Shown piece by piece: positions 18,300-29,273 of a stretch of 64,000 nt of DNA. The DNA is taken from the NCBI GenBank assembly GCA_963210315.1, contig OY723281.1:1054001-1118000 (forward strand), given 5' to 3'. Source of the DNA: Rhynchopus euleeides (Eukaryota; Euglenozoa; Diplonemea; Diplonemida; Diplonemidae). A program made the position numbers and the translations under genes. Every line of letters begins with the position of its first letter. Positions within the stretch are counted from its first letter, which is position 1. The notes beneath the pieces were generated by a model. The model worked only from the letters and a program-made list of their open reading frames with translations, searched no databases and was not told the origin of the DNA.

Positions 18300-20517
18300 G
18301 GCATACAGTGCATCCGAATCGGTTATCGGGCATTATCGGATTTTCGGGGAAAATCTCAAATTATCGGATCCGAATCGGACATTATCGGGCATTATCGGAC
18401 ATTATCGGGCATTATCGGACATTATCGGACATTATGGGGGTTAAAGCCGCCTGACGCCTGCACGTGGCGCCCCTGCTAATCCCCTCGCATTGCACTGCGC
18501 GGGGGGTGAACAGAGTCAGCGGTGGGGTGGTTACCTCGGTGCTGAAATGCCTTGTGCATGGAGCCGGAATAGCCGGGGTGGTGACCTGGTCTATGAAGGG
18601 GGAACCCTGAGCCCAAAGAACCGAGATCCCAAGACCTCCAATGGGGGCCGGGCGCCCCTCGTCCTGTGTCCTCCACGGCGACCCCCTGCGCGGGCTTCCG
18701 GGCCGGAGTAGCCCGCCTCCCTTCTGTCATAGACGGAGGTCAGACCACCGCAGTTGCGTCTCTGTTTCACACAGTGTAACGTACAGGTGGGAGTGGCCCT
18801 AGTACGTTCGGGACGCGTATAGGACTCGCACTACGTGGGGGGACGGGATGAAAGTCCGAAAAGGTTGGAAAAACGTAGGAGTGCATTACACACAATGTCT
18901 TCCCATGGGTAAAGACTAGCTAGTTACCCTCACTCCGCGTGGGATCCGGAAACCCTTCTTGAGCCACCGGGTCTCCTCACACTTTAGGGGGTGGCGCCCC
19001 AGGTTGCTAACCAGCGGCAGGTTTTTGCAGAGACCTAAGGGTGTCTCTTTTCCTCACCGCAGACAACCGTGTGTGGGAATCGTGTGTAGCCACTGTTTGG
19101 GTTCAGTGTCTGGGCATGCGTGGCGCTGGGCCCACTGGTCGTCACCTTTGCCGCTCGCCACGTAAAGTTGAATAGGGCATTATCGGACATTATCGGACAT
19201 TATCGGTCATTATCGGACATCCGATAATCATCCGATAATCAGTGTTCGTGTGCGTTGTGGGCACCAGAACACACTCTTTTCCCCTTTTGTCGTCATTTCT
19301 GCCTCACGAGAAACCCCCCAGACCCCACGCTTGATATTTTTTTGAGTTTTAGTGGAGTCGTGCAGCCGCAGCTCATCAGAGCTGCCAGCTGAGTTGCACA
19401 CTGAGGGTGCACCCGAGGGAGCTCGTCCTGCATCCCCGACCCCCGCTCCACCACCGCGTCGCGCGCTTCCGTCGGGACCACCGCGTAGTCACCGGTACTG
19501 GCGCCCTTGTCCTGCAGGTGTCCCTGGGGCGTTGGTTTTCGAAAATCTGGCATTGACTGAATAGCCACGGGGATTGTTGTAACACTTTCCGGAGGGGGCC
19601 ACCAGGGGGGTCTGGGGAGCTTCGCGACCAGACCTGTGGCATGTATCTGGAGACTACCTTGTCTTGTGCCTGCGCGATAATGCGGAGTCATATCGGGTGA
19701 TGGTGACCGGACGGCCCTCAGTAGCCTCAGTAAGCTGGACGCAGCAAGCCCACCCAATCTGGACGCCCGCAAGGAACAGATGTTCACTACTGTCCTTCGG
19801 TCGAAGGCTCGCTTGCCAGGGGGTTGTAACAACCCTAACCCTGATCAGTGCTGGCGCGCTCGACCGGTGCCCGGTCGAATGGATTTTTCAAATTTTTTTT
19901 TGGGGGCGGATTTGCTGGCTTGGCGCGCGCGCGCCAAGCCCTCCCACCATCGAGCCCCGTGCACTTCCCTGCCTGCCACACCACCCCCCTCGGCCCCGTC
20001 CCTAGCACCGGGGCATTGTTGGCTGGTGTGCGCGCGGCACGGGTCATCATCTCCATCGTCGTCGAAAACCAATGACGGGGCCTGTGTTCCTGGGGCGCTG
20101 ACGAGGCCGAAGGGGTTGACGCCTTGGCTCAGCCCTTGCACGTTTGGATGAGGGCGTGGTTTTTGACGTAGCGTGAGCCCTCAAGAATGCAGCACAGCTG
20201 CACCTGCACTTGCGCCGTGGCTGCCTGTCCCCATCTATTTCAATGACTGAATCAGTTTCCAGCCTAGTTCCCATGCTTGGATGCTTGGCTCGTGGTGCAC
20301 CTTTCGAGGTGGTCCAGAGAATGCAAAGAGAGGCTACATGAATCGACCACCCCGCGCCAGCACTGACCCTGATCAGGCAGAATATTGGTAACATTTTCTG
20401 GTTGAAAAACCCACCCAAAAAAAATTATCGGATGATTATCGGATCCGATAATCGTCCGATAATCATCCGACAATCGTCCGATAATGTATCGGATCCGATT
20501 CGGATGCACTGTATGCC
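18300..20517. mobile_element. TA-flanked DNA transposon with TTATCGGACA subterminal arrays
   Basis: The ends are inverted repeats GGCATACAGTGCATCCGAAT (left) and its complement (right), each flanked by TA (18298-18299, 20518-20519). Just inside are tandem TTATCGG(A/G)CAT units (18325-18440; 20420-20500 inverted). A further block near 19171-19240 suggests a nested or composite structure. I see no transposase. The GC-rich stretch 18445-19160 is unassigned; 19590-19800 holds a decayed copy of the hairpin repeat. If the ends are taken as CAGTGCATCC at 18306 and its mirror at 20511, TA still flanks both sides, as in Tc1/mariner elements. Confidence 0.7.
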
Positions 20518-20519
20518 TA

Positions 20520-22048
20520 GGGGTGGTCTTAAGCTGTTAACCTGGCCAATTTTTCACCACGGGCGTCTGGGGGTCAAAAACGTCACCAAACCTGAAAATA
20601 TGACCCCTGGGACCCCAGAAACACAATTCCGCCCGGTTTTGGGCACTTTTGAGCACTTCTGAGCAGTTTAGTCGTGTTCCGGAAAAATGTACCACAAAGC
20701 TGTACCTCAGCCCCCCCTGGGCAGAAGGCAGAATCGCAAACCATCATGTCTCGCAGTGATCCAGTGAGCGGTGTTGCCAACCGTGCTGCCCGACGATACG
20801 TGGGGTCAAAAGTGCAACATGACAACACCTTGTTTGCGGTGTGACATGCGAGACAGTAGAGAAGTATCACCAGAAACAAGGGGTCATAGGTACTAGAGGA
20901 GGGGCATGTTTCCAGCCCCTTCAGACCTTCAGGCGCATCGGTTGCATCTCTACTCGATGCGGGACATTCGCTGATCGGACTGGCATAGTGCATCAACTGT
21001 AGGCATATCGAGGAACAGAGGAGCCCTGTGCCACTTGCGAAATCACTTGTGTCAGAATCTGTGTGCACATGTTCTTGGGCCAGTGACAGTGATAGTGGCA
21101 GTGAGCCATCCGATGACCATGAAGAAGGGGGCAGGGACTGGTATCAGGCATCAGCAGTGCACCGAAGACGGCCCCCCTTATGGTTGTATGAAAGGCTGAA
21201 GACTACAATGTCAAAGTTCAAGCCGTACAACAAGGACGAGGGGGCGCAAGTCGGCTGCCCAGGCAGCTACACACGAACGGGCAGAGTCCCCCACACTTCT
21301 GCCATAGCCCACATCCAAAGCACACTCGGTGCCTTTGGTTTCCAGGCACAGTTCGATCCGTGTGGTGTGTTCACACAGATCCCATGGTTGGCATATCCAG
21401 TGGTTGCGGCAGTCCCGCCTGCGCACCTGGGTATACTCCGTTGTTCAACGTACCGCATAGTCTGACGGCTGCACGGCTCCCCCCGCAGCAGCGTCTTTTG
21501 TGTTCAGTTGTGTGCATCGAGTGGGAAGCCACCACAATGCCCTCCCCACCCTCCCGTGTTGTTTCCCACTCATACACGTTGAGGCCTTCGCTCTGGGGTA
21601 GCCAGGCGGCAGCCCGCCCTCTGGCGATTATGTCTATGTGGTACCACCTGCACCAACCTGTGGCCGCATAGTTGTACCATCTTCAGCCAAAGAAAATTGT
21701 TATGAGAGCACGGCCTTCTGTGTCTCTTGCCGCTGAAGGTGAGTGGTTGTTCCTCGTACACACTCGGGCATCTGTGCGAGAGTGCGGAGGTCCACGTCGT
21801 GACGGAAGGGCTTGAATCAGCCATTGAGACCTTCTAACTAAGGGGGGTGTGGTACAACTTTGTGGTACATTTTTTGGAATTGAAAACTAGGTGCTTCTGG
21901 AGGATCTAAACCGCCCGAAACCGGGCGCAGATGCATTTCCGGATGTCTGGGGGTCGAATTTTCAGGTTTGGGTCACTTTTTGGTCCTTGTACGCAAAAGT
22001 TTGATTTTTTGGCCAGGTTAACGTTTTTAAAGGGCTTAAGACCACCCC
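20520..22048. mobile_element. TA-flanked DNA transposon with long imperfect TIRs
   Basis: It begins GGGGTGGTCTTAAG and ends CTTAAGACCACCCC, with TA on both sides (20518-20519 and 22049-22050). Similarity between the arms continues inward in patches for about 150 bp (GTTAACCTGGCCAA, TCTGGGGGTC, AAACCTGAAAAT). One frame inside (about 21028-21465) has an acidic serine-rich stretch but no recognisable transposase motif. The element abuts the previous one, sharing a TA. Both interrupt the conserved WD40 spacer, which resumes at about 22066. Confidence 0.7.
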
Positions 22049-22196
22049 TAACCCCCCCCCCCCCCCATCACGAAGCCCCGCTCTCCCCTTGCAATGCGCA
22101 GCTGAGACCTGCTGAGACCCGAGTTGATTGGCATACACCTCCACCACCGCAGCAGGGCGTGTGGGGCACACCACCCCACGCGCACACCACCACCCA

Positions 22197-22439
22197 CACA
22201 GCCTCGTCCCGTCACCATGTCTGCGAGGGGCGGGAAGAAGGGGAGGTGCGTGACGCCCCCCGCAGCGGAGCCGGGCACTCCCCCACAGAGCGCGTCGAAG
22301 CGGCGTCGCGTCACGGCCTGCCCGGTTCGATCACCTGCGACCCCGGGTGCTGTGGGTGGGTCTCTGGAGGGGGGCATCGCGGCGGAGGGGGGCCCAGTCG
22401 TGGAGAAGGTGCTCGCCACCAACCCCACAGAGCCCGCAG
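22197..22439 (+). repeat. Duplicated N-terminal module (MSARGGKKG...), copy 2
   Basis: The ATG at 22217 starts the same 70-75 residue sequence as at 15546. Here the frame is open straight through to the WD40 protein start at 22694. Similarity to copy 1 ends at CCCGCAG (22433-22439), directly before GTGTCG. A pyrimidine-rich tract ending CTACAG lies just before GGATGGACGG at about 22690. Splicing there would join the module in frame to the WD40 protein, but this is inference. Confidence 0.5.
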
Positions 22440-22693
22440 GTGTCGAACCCAGCAGCAAGAGTATGGCAGCACCAATGCAAGGAACAGGTTTCGTGTGTGT
22501 TTCCGTGTGGGGAAGGGTCAACGTGATAGTGCAGTTGGAGTGTCATCAGAACTGTTGTGGCTGGGAAGTAGATAGGTCGCTTTCGAGAGTTCAACAGTGC
22601 GTAACTGTGGGACCTGTGATTTTGTGTGTACGCTTGTGCGACACGACAACCATCTCGACACCTCACCTCCTCCCAACCACCCCCACTACAGGG

Positions 22694-24911
22694 ATGGACG
22701 GCCCCACCGTGGATGTGACTGTGCGTCACACGGGGACCGGTGACAGCTGTGTCGTCGGTGTTCCGGAAGGCGGGACCGTGGTCGGGCTGAAGGCGGATGC
22801 GCTCAACGAGATGTTCCCGGGTTCTATCAACCCAGTCCGTGAGGCTGAAAACGTCGCAGCACACATCGAAGGGTGTGAGGAGGAGCTGGACGATGCACAG
22901 CGTGTTGCCGACACGGGTCTGGAGGACGGGGGTGCTGTCCAGCTCGTCCCACGCTGGCCCAACCTCAAGGCTCCCGCGGTCTACTCATCGACCCATGGCG
23001 AGATATGCCGCATCGCACTGTCGAGGTGTGGGACGCTGTGTGCTGTGGCTTACGTCAACGGACACATCACCCCTCATTCTCCACCAGGGGGGATAAAATC
23101 CAACTTGCTGCCTTCACGTGGCGCCCCCTGTGATTACCCTCCTCCGAGGGGAAACTAAAGCAAGCTCTGGTAACTCTTTTGCACATAACACACCTGTGTG
23201 GTACGGGAAATGCTACGAGGAACGCGATGGACTCGGGACTGCTGCTGGCCTCTCTTGCTATGGTTTACTTATGTTTCGTGCTCCACCTGCTCCACCTCAT
23301 TCTGCACTTCAGATGATCCACTTCACGTGGGTTACGGGGTTTGGGACAACGATGATATGTTGTGTCCGACGACAAGGTAAGGTAAGCTCATCGAGGTACA
23401 CCAAACCGGAGTTGTCAAATCAAAAAAAAATATGGGGGGGGGGGGGTTCAAAGTGCAAGAGGTGGAGCCCGTTCAACAGGTGGAAGCGTCCAATGCAACA
23501 CTCACAGCATAGAGGCCAAGTGTTTCTCGTAGTATTTTTCCGCTGTGTGCCCTGTTTCATATATGCGGAGGGGCCCTTTCTGCACGGCTTTGGTTTTATT
23601 GATGTTGTGGTGTGCGTGGTTTATTTTCCCTTTTTTTGTTGTTTTCGCAGCATTTTATGCTGTCGGGTGAGCTTCCGCCCCATGGGAGGCGCTCCTTCCG
23701 GCTTGCGCTGCCCACCCATCCCACCCCCGTCCCCTTCCCACATTCTTTCTTTTCTTTTAGGGGAGACGTCCTCGCAGTGGCTGTTTGGCCTGACGCGATT
23801 CCCCGCCTCAAAGCAGACCCACCTGGCAGCTACTCAAGGCACATGAGGAGTGAGAGGCGTCAACGGGCGCAACGCCCCTCCCTGCGGTCCGGCTTCCGCC
23901 ACGTGGCTGACTCAAAGCAGCGAAGTGACCAACGGGAGCGACATGAAAAGCGCCCTATCACTTCACAGCTACAACCGCTCTGATGAATTTCCTTTTGTTT
24001 GTTGCGTTGACGCTTCTACACACAAAACCCTGAACTGATCACACCCTGAGCCTGATGAAGGGTGGGGTTAGTGTATAGAGCACGTTTGGTTGCAGCTGTG
24101 GTGGGGCGCTTTCCGCTCACACGAGTGTGCTTAAAAAAAAATCACTGTGTTTGACACCACCACCGCTGCTGTGGTGGCGGACTTCACACACGGCAACAAG
24201 GCTATTTGTTGCACAACGTTCTCTGTCTGTGGGACGTGGTTGGCAACGTGCTCTGCCGGCACCATCTGCGTGTGGCTGACTTCAACTTGGGAGGAGGTGT
24301 GCATGCTGCACCACAACAACGGCCCTGTGTTCAGTGCAGCGTGGACACACTGCGGACGTCTGGTGTCCGGAGACCTCCACGGCAAAGTGCGTGTGTGGGA
24401 CTTGAAGGGCACACCGAGCGCCACAGTGCTGGTGGGTCACAGCGAGGCTGTTAAGAGCATTGCTGTGTCGGGCACGAGGATCTTCAGCGGGCCATGGTAC
24501 AACACCATCCGTGTGTGGGACATCAGCACCCTCACACACACACACACCCTGGCTGGGCACACTGATTGGGTGACCGGCATGGCCCTGACTCAGGACGAGC
24601 AGCACCTGGTGTCGTGCTCTGGCGACATGTCACTCAAGGTGTGGTGCACAACCTCCCTCAGCTGCCTGCGTACTGTGCAGGTGGGCAACTGTCCCACCTC
24701 ACTTGCCGTGTCACCGCCAGGTGATGTTGTTGCAGTAAAGCACCTCTGGGACTGCTGCATCACACTGCACCGCCTCAGCACAGGAGAGCGTCTGGGGAAG
24801 GTATACTCAAAGGGTGGTGGTGTTGCACTCAGCCTCTGCGGGAGGTGGGTCTTCACACCGACGAACAACGCTTCAGTCTCTGTGTGTGCTGTGTCTTCTG
24901 CTTCACCCTGA
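22694..24911 (+). pseudogene. Ubiquitin-like/WD40 family protein interrupted by a 1.07-kb insertion
   Basis: The first part (22694-23070) encodes the N-terminal domain and start of the propeller up to YVNGHIT. The rest (24141-24911) resumes at ITVFDTTTAAVVAD and runs to the family stop. ATCAC is present on both sides of the insertion (23066-23070 and 24141-24145), consistent with a 5-bp target duplication. The interrupted halves are in compatible frames and otherwise undamaged, so the insertion is recent. Blades with VWL, VRVWDLKG, IRVWDIST and LKVWCTT are visible. Confidence 0.82.
23071..24140. mobile_element. Non-autonomous insertion with YR-type A/B repeats
   Basis: The inserted 1,070 bp carries an inverted A repeat (about 23947-24021) and B repeat (about 24018-24133) matching the element at 1-1687. 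The rest (23071-23940) has no recognised coding sequence. A poly-A-like run (AAAAAAAAA) ends the right edge. It is probably a deleted derivative of the first YR family or a composite. Confidence 0.6.
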
Positions 24912-25406
24912 GTGCAGTGTCTCGCAACCTCGGACCCTGCTCCCTGCCTTGTGTGCTAGGATGTTGTTGTGCACTGTCTTGCTTGCTAGCCTCGCAACAC
25001 ATCACCACCTGACCTCTGCTCTGTTGCTGCCTGGGGCGGGACGGCAGGACGTGTGGCTGATTGACAGCTGCTGCAGCAGGGTGGCAGGTGGGGAGAGGTG
25101 GTGTGGGGTGGTGCCGTGAAACTCCAGCATCTCCCTCACCCCCTCCTTCCGAGCAGAGCGAGAGAAGAGAACACCCAGGGTGGGCGGCTTAAACACGGGG
25201 GGTCCCAGGAACCAAGACAAGTCTGGGGAGGCAACGGAAGCTATCTCTCTTCCCCCTGTCCTTTCCCCCCCCACCCCCTCTTCCCCGTGCACCCTTCCTT
25301 TCTTCCGGTGGTGCCTGAGGAGTCTGTGTACAGCCTCTCTCTGTCAGCCGCTCCCCTCCTGTTTGCCCCTTCGCCTGCTCTCTGTTTGGAGGCAGTTGTG
25401 CGTTTG

Positions 25407-25545
25407 CATCTGAGATGCGAAGAGGGCAGATGGTTGACGCAGTGCTCTCTCTGCAGTCTGCTCCACACCCCCTCCCCTCCCCTCCCGCACGAAGCCCCCC
25501 TCTCCACCTTTGCAATGCACACCTGAGACTTGGCCTTCGCTCTGT
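25407..25545 (+). repeat. Conserved spacer of the WD40 array
   Basis: Contains TGAGATGCGAAGAGGGCAG, GACGCAGTGCTCTCTCTGCAG and CACGAAGCCCCCCTCTCC, as in the other spacer copies. Between 24912 and 25407 no gene is recognised. Confidence 0.6.
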
Positions 25546-25594
25546 CAGACAATCCGTGTTACGAGCACAGATCAGGGCCGATACAGTGTGGTTC

Positions 25595-25750
25595 AGCACC
25601 ACACTGTACCGCCTCAGCACAGGAGACTGTCTGGGGAAGGTGGACTCACAGGGTTGTGGTGTTGCACTCAGCCTCTGCGGGAGGTGGGTCTTCACACCAA
25701 CGAACGAAACTTCAGTGTCTGTGTGTGCTGTGTCTTCTGTTTCACCCTGA
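25595..25750 (+). pseudogene. WD40 family, last-blade fragment
   Basis: Reads TTLYRLSTGDCLGKVDSQGC to the normal C-terminus and stop. The upstream part is missing. Confidence 0.75.
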
Positions 25751-25983
25751 GTGCAGTGCCTCGGAACCTGTTCCCTGCCTTGTGTGCTTGCCGCGAAGGG
25801 CCCCTGTGTATCCAGATAGCGGGCCTTGCTCTTTTGGGACTCACGTGTGTTGCTGACCCCATGTGCCTGCAGGGCTCGGTTGGGGTGGGCTGTGTGATGT
25901 GGGCGTGTGGTGTCTGTGGGTCGGTGGGTGGGCGAGTCCTTGCAGTCCTGTATCTGTCCTGCGGGAACGTTTCCGTTTGTCCC

Positions 25984-26118
25984 TGAGATGAGAAGAGGGC
26001 AAATGACTGACGCAGTGCTCTCTGTACAGACTGCCCCACCCCCTCCCTCCCCTCCCCCCCCTCCACCGTTGCAATGCACACCTGAGATTTGGCCTTCGCT
26101 CTGTCAGGCAATCCGTGT
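25984..26118 (+). repeat. Conserved spacer of the WD40 array
   Basis: TGAGATGAGAAGAGGGCAAA, GACGCAGTGCTCTCTGTACAG and TTGCAATGCACACCTGAGA. It lies directly upstream of the intact gene at 26226 and so may carry its promoter or splice-acceptor signals. Confidence 0.6.
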
Positions 26119-26225
26119 TGATCCCACTTTGCCGCTCTCTTTGTCCCCATCCCCACCGCCGCACACTGCACACACCCCCACATTCTTCAGAAGACCTACC
26201 TCGAGCTTACCTAGTCGCCAAAGTC

Positions 26226-27353
26226 ATGGAAGTGTCTGTCCGTCATCGCGAGACCGGAGACAGCTGTGTCGTCGGTGTTCCGGAAGGCGGGACCGTGGTC
26301 GGGCTGAAGGCGGATGCGCTCAACGAGATGTTCCCGGGTTCTATCAACCCAGTCCGTGAGGCTGAAAACGTCGCAGCACACATCGAAGGGTGTGAGGAGG
26401 AGCTGGACGATGCACAGCGTGTTGCCGACACGGGTCTGGAGGACGGGGGTGCTGTCCAGCTCGTCCCACGCTGGCCCAACCTCAAGGCTCCCGCGGTCTA
26501 CTCATCGACCCATGGCGAGATCTGCCGCATCACACTGTCGAGGTGTGGGACGCTGTGTGCTGTGGCTTACGTCAACGGACACATCACTGTGTTTGACACC
26601 AGCACCGCTGCTGTGGTGGCGGACTTATCACACGGCAACAAGGCTATTTGTTGCACAACGTTCTCAGTCTGTGGGACGTGGTTGGCAACGTGCTCTAATG
26701 ACGGCACCATCTGCGTGTGGCTGACTTCAACTTGGGAGGAGGTGTGCATGCTGCACCACAACAACGGCCCTGTGTTCAGTGCAGCGTGGACACACTGCGG
26801 ACGTCTGGTGTCCGGAGACAAATCAGGCAAAGTGCGTGTGTGGGACTTGAAGGGCACACCGAGCGCCACAGTGCTGGTGGGTCACAGCGAGGCTGTTAAG
26901 AGCATTGCTGTGTCGGGCACGAGGATCTTCAGCGGGCCATGGTACAAGACCATCCGTGTGTGGGACATCAGCACCCTCACACACACACACACCCTGGCTG
27001 GGCACACTGATTGGGTGACCGGCATGGCCCTGACTCAGGACGAGCAGCACCTGGTGTCGTGCTCTCACGACGAGTCACTCAAGGTGTGGTGCACAACCTC
27101 CCTCAGCTGCCTGCGTACTGTGCAAGTGGACTGCTATGGCTCCGCACTTGCTGTGTCACAGCCAGGTGATGTTGTTGCAGTGAAAAGCTGGACCACCACC
27201 ACACTGCACCGCCTCAGCACAGGAGAGTGTCTGGGGAAGGTGGACTCAAAGGGTAGTGGTGTTGCACTCAGCCTCTGCGGGAGGTGGGTCTTCACACCAA
27301 CGAACTACAGAACTTCAGTCTCTGTGTGTGATGTGTCTTCTGTTTCACCCTGA
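26226..27353 (+). CDS. Ubiquitin-like/WD40-repeat protein (intact paralogue)
   Basis: A 375-residue protein from the ATG at 26226; the open frame extends upstream but similarity to paralogues starts at this Met. Residues 1-85 run from VRHRETGDSC through GVPEGGTVVGLKAD to LEDGGAVQLVPRW. The pattern of a TV-x2-LK helix start and a final hydrophobic strand resembles a ubiquitin-like beta-grasp domain. From about residue 90 there are six to seven WD40 blades, with VWLTSTWEE, VRVWDLKGT, IRVWDISTL and LKVWCTT. The role is likely a scaffold or adaptor. The neighbours are degraded copies of the same gene, so this is the surviving member of a local tandem array. The substrate or partner is unknown. 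Confidence 0.85.
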   Translation: MEVSVRHRETGDSCVVGVPEGGTVVGLKADALNEMFPGSINPVREAENVAAHIEGCEEELDDAQRVADTGLEDGGAVQLVPRWPNLKAPAVYSSTHGEICRITLSRCGTLCAVAYVNGHITVFDTSTAAVVADLSHGNKAICCTTFSVCGTWLATCSNDGTICVWLTSTWEEVCMLHHNNGPVFSAAWTHCGRLVSGDKSGKVRVWDLKGTPSATVLVGHSEAVKSIAVSGTRIFSGPWYKTIRVWDISTLTHTHTLAGHTDWVTGMALTQDEQHLVSCSHDESLKVWCTTSLSCLRTVQVDCYGSALAVSQPGDVVAVKSWTTTTLHRLSTGECLGKVDSKGSGVALSLCGRWVFTPTNYRTSVSVCDVSSVSP

Positions 27354-27483
27354 TCGCAGTGTATCGGGAACCTGTTTCCTTTGCGTATTTGTTGTGTGCT
27401 GCTCTCTTCCTTTCTAGCCTCGCAACGCGGCAGGACCTGACCCCTGCCCTTGCTGTGTTTGGAAGCAGGTGATGCGTCTGAAT

Positions 27484-27605
27484 CTGAGATGAGAAGAGGG
27501 GATCATTGACGCAGTGCTCTCTCTGCAGTCTGCTCCACACCCCGTTCCCCCGCCCCTCCTTCACGAAGCCCCCCTCTCCACCTTTGCAATGCATACCTGA
27601 GACCA
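27484..27605 (+). repeat. Conserved spacer of the WD40 array
   Basis: Nearly identical to 11203-11310, downstream of an intact WD40 stop. Confidence 0.6.
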
Positions 27606-27718
27606 GGGGGCCCTCGCTACCAGTCACAGCTCGTCACAGCTCGTCAGTCAGTGAGGGGATGTGGGCTGGAGCTCACTTTTTCTCACGCAGTCACATCTGG
27701 TAGCGAGGGCCCCCCCCA
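27606..27718. mobile_element. MITE, GGGGGCCCTCGCTACC family
   Basis: Inverted ends GGGGGCCCTCGCTACC and GGTAGCGAGGGCCCCC. Same context and near-identical interior as 11318-11429. Confidence 0.75.
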
Positions 27719-27901
27719 GTGTTGATTCATTGTCCTTCGAGCAGACCGCCACACCCATACCAGCATCCTTGCGGCGAAGGGGACAGACGATGGGGGTCTT
27801 CGCTCAGAAGTGCACGAAACCGAGCTGCCTCCTGAAGAGGTGACAACCTGACGCAGTTTGACACACAGCGAAGTGCCCCACCCCTGCATGTCCCGTGCGC
27901 T

Positions 27902-28485
27902 TTGCTGTTACAGATTCTCGCATTTCCTTCGCTTGCACAATCTCAGGGAGTCGCAACGATGTCGCCACGGCTTGCTTGTAGAGACAAGTGTACTGCGCAC
28001 CCAGTCACCGTTTTTCCGTCCTTCTCGGTCACAGTCGCATCGCTGCACGCTACTTCTCCCGTTGTATGAAGGCGTGAAGAGAAACTTCTGTGACAAACTG
28101 TCACTGCCAGCCCAGCCCCTGTTGGAATGCTGTCGCGAGCCTGCTCCCCGCCTCCTGCAGGATATTTTGCGGAAATCAGCTGTTGCGACTGGTCGCCAGT
28201 CAACGCAGCAACGTTGACGTTCACACCCCTCTTCTGCATCGTCATCGGCATCACTGTTCTCGTCACAGGGTACAACTTCCTCGTTGTGTGGAAGGCAGTG
28301 GTGGCAGGCAGGCGTTTCCTTCAGTGGTGGGACAACTTGCAGCGCGTCTGCGTGTGCATGGGCGGTGCTCACAGCGACCCAGGACCCAGACTCGCCCACA
28401 CCCACACCCCCAACCAACCCTGACGAGAGCATGCAGCTACTCTGCCCTCACCACATCGCTGCTGGGTTGCAGGAGTGCTGTCACT
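27902..28485 (+). repeat. Segment duplicated from or to 11448-12066
   Basis: Near-identical to the earlier block but lacking 41 bases between CTCG repeats. As a result the short frame from 28127 runs on to 28423 (98 residues, one predicted membrane helix FTPLFCIVIGITVLVTGYNF). Coding status is uncertain. A WD40 3'-end scrap (TTTCACCCTGATTGAAGTG) follows at about 28501. Confidence 0.7.
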
Positions 28486-28950
28486 CCATGCGCCTCTTCC
28501 GTTTCACCCTGATTGAAGTGTCTCGGAACCTGGCCCTGACTTGTGTGTCGTCGTCCTTTTTCACCAGCTTGCCATCTTGCCTCCTTACAACGCAGCGGCA
28601 GGTTGTGAGCTTCGTCCAGCGGAGTAGTGGAAGAATCGGGCAACGGACCTTCGGAAGTTGAGGTGCGGGTTTGTGAACCCCGTTGTTGTCCAGGCGACCG
28701 CTAGCATTTTACAACCAGAAGGTGAGTCTGCAGTAGTGTCGTGGGTGCGTCTGCGAACCGGCCAGTGGCGGCGGCGCGTGTCGACCAAGGTGGTTGTTCG
28801 TTCCGAAGTGGGGAAGTGGGGTTGGCTGGTTGAACCCCAAAGGAACACCAAATGAAGCTGTACGTCTTCTCTGGAATCCCCCGTAGTGATGCGCAGCATG
28901 GTGGGGTGGGTGAGTGGGGTCAAAAATTGCGTTGTCTCATGATTTCAGGT
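28486..28950. other. No gene recognised
   Basis: A 65-residue frame at 28658-28855 has no recognisable features. The rest looks noncoding. Confidence 0.35.
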
Positions 28951-29090
28951 GTAAAAACACCGGTGGGGTAAAAACATCGGTGGGGGTACAAACCCACCTT
29001 AGCACCCCAAAATCACAAAATCCACCGGTGTTTATACCCCTTCGGTGTTTTTACCCCACCGATGTTCGTACCCCACCGGTATTTGTTGGT
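28951..29090. repeat. Imperfect inverted repeat (GGTGGGGTAAAAACATCGGTG)
   Basis: Left arm with ACACCGGTGGGGTAAAAACA (about 28957-28990). The right arm with TTTTTACCCCACCGATG and CCCCACCGGT is at about 29045-29085. It is likely a small foldback element just outside the telomere-like array. Confidence 0.6.
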
Positions 29091-29200
29091 ATACTGTATA
29101 CTTCTGCTTTGCGGAAGTGGTACTCCTGCGAATCGGAACTCTTGAAAACACGGTGTTAAAGTCCACCGTTCATGCTCGACAATCAACCCCCCCCCCCCCC

Positions 29201-29273
29201 CAGGCCTCTGGCTAATTCGGGTCGAACGTTAAGTTTCTCCGTGCCGGGGGGGGGAGGGGGGGGGGGGGGGGGG
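29201..29273. repeat. Left boundary sequence of telomere-like array 1
   Basis: CAGGCCTCTGGCTAATTC, then AACGTTAAG, then a G run, then CCCTACCCTA. The same boundary is at 51136-51195 (same orientation) and 33941-34005 (inverted). This copy is the most diverged. Confidence 0.8.

Noticed and set aside
18445-19160. Possible structural RNA gene
   Set aside because: GC-rich with some palindromes, but I could not recognise rRNA, tRNA, 7SL, U-RNA or spliced-leader features.
20583-21465. piggyBac-like transposase inside the 20.5-22.0 kb element
   Set aside because: The acidic N-terminus is suggestive, but the flanks are TA rather than TTAA and no DDD or cysteine-rich C-terminus is visible.
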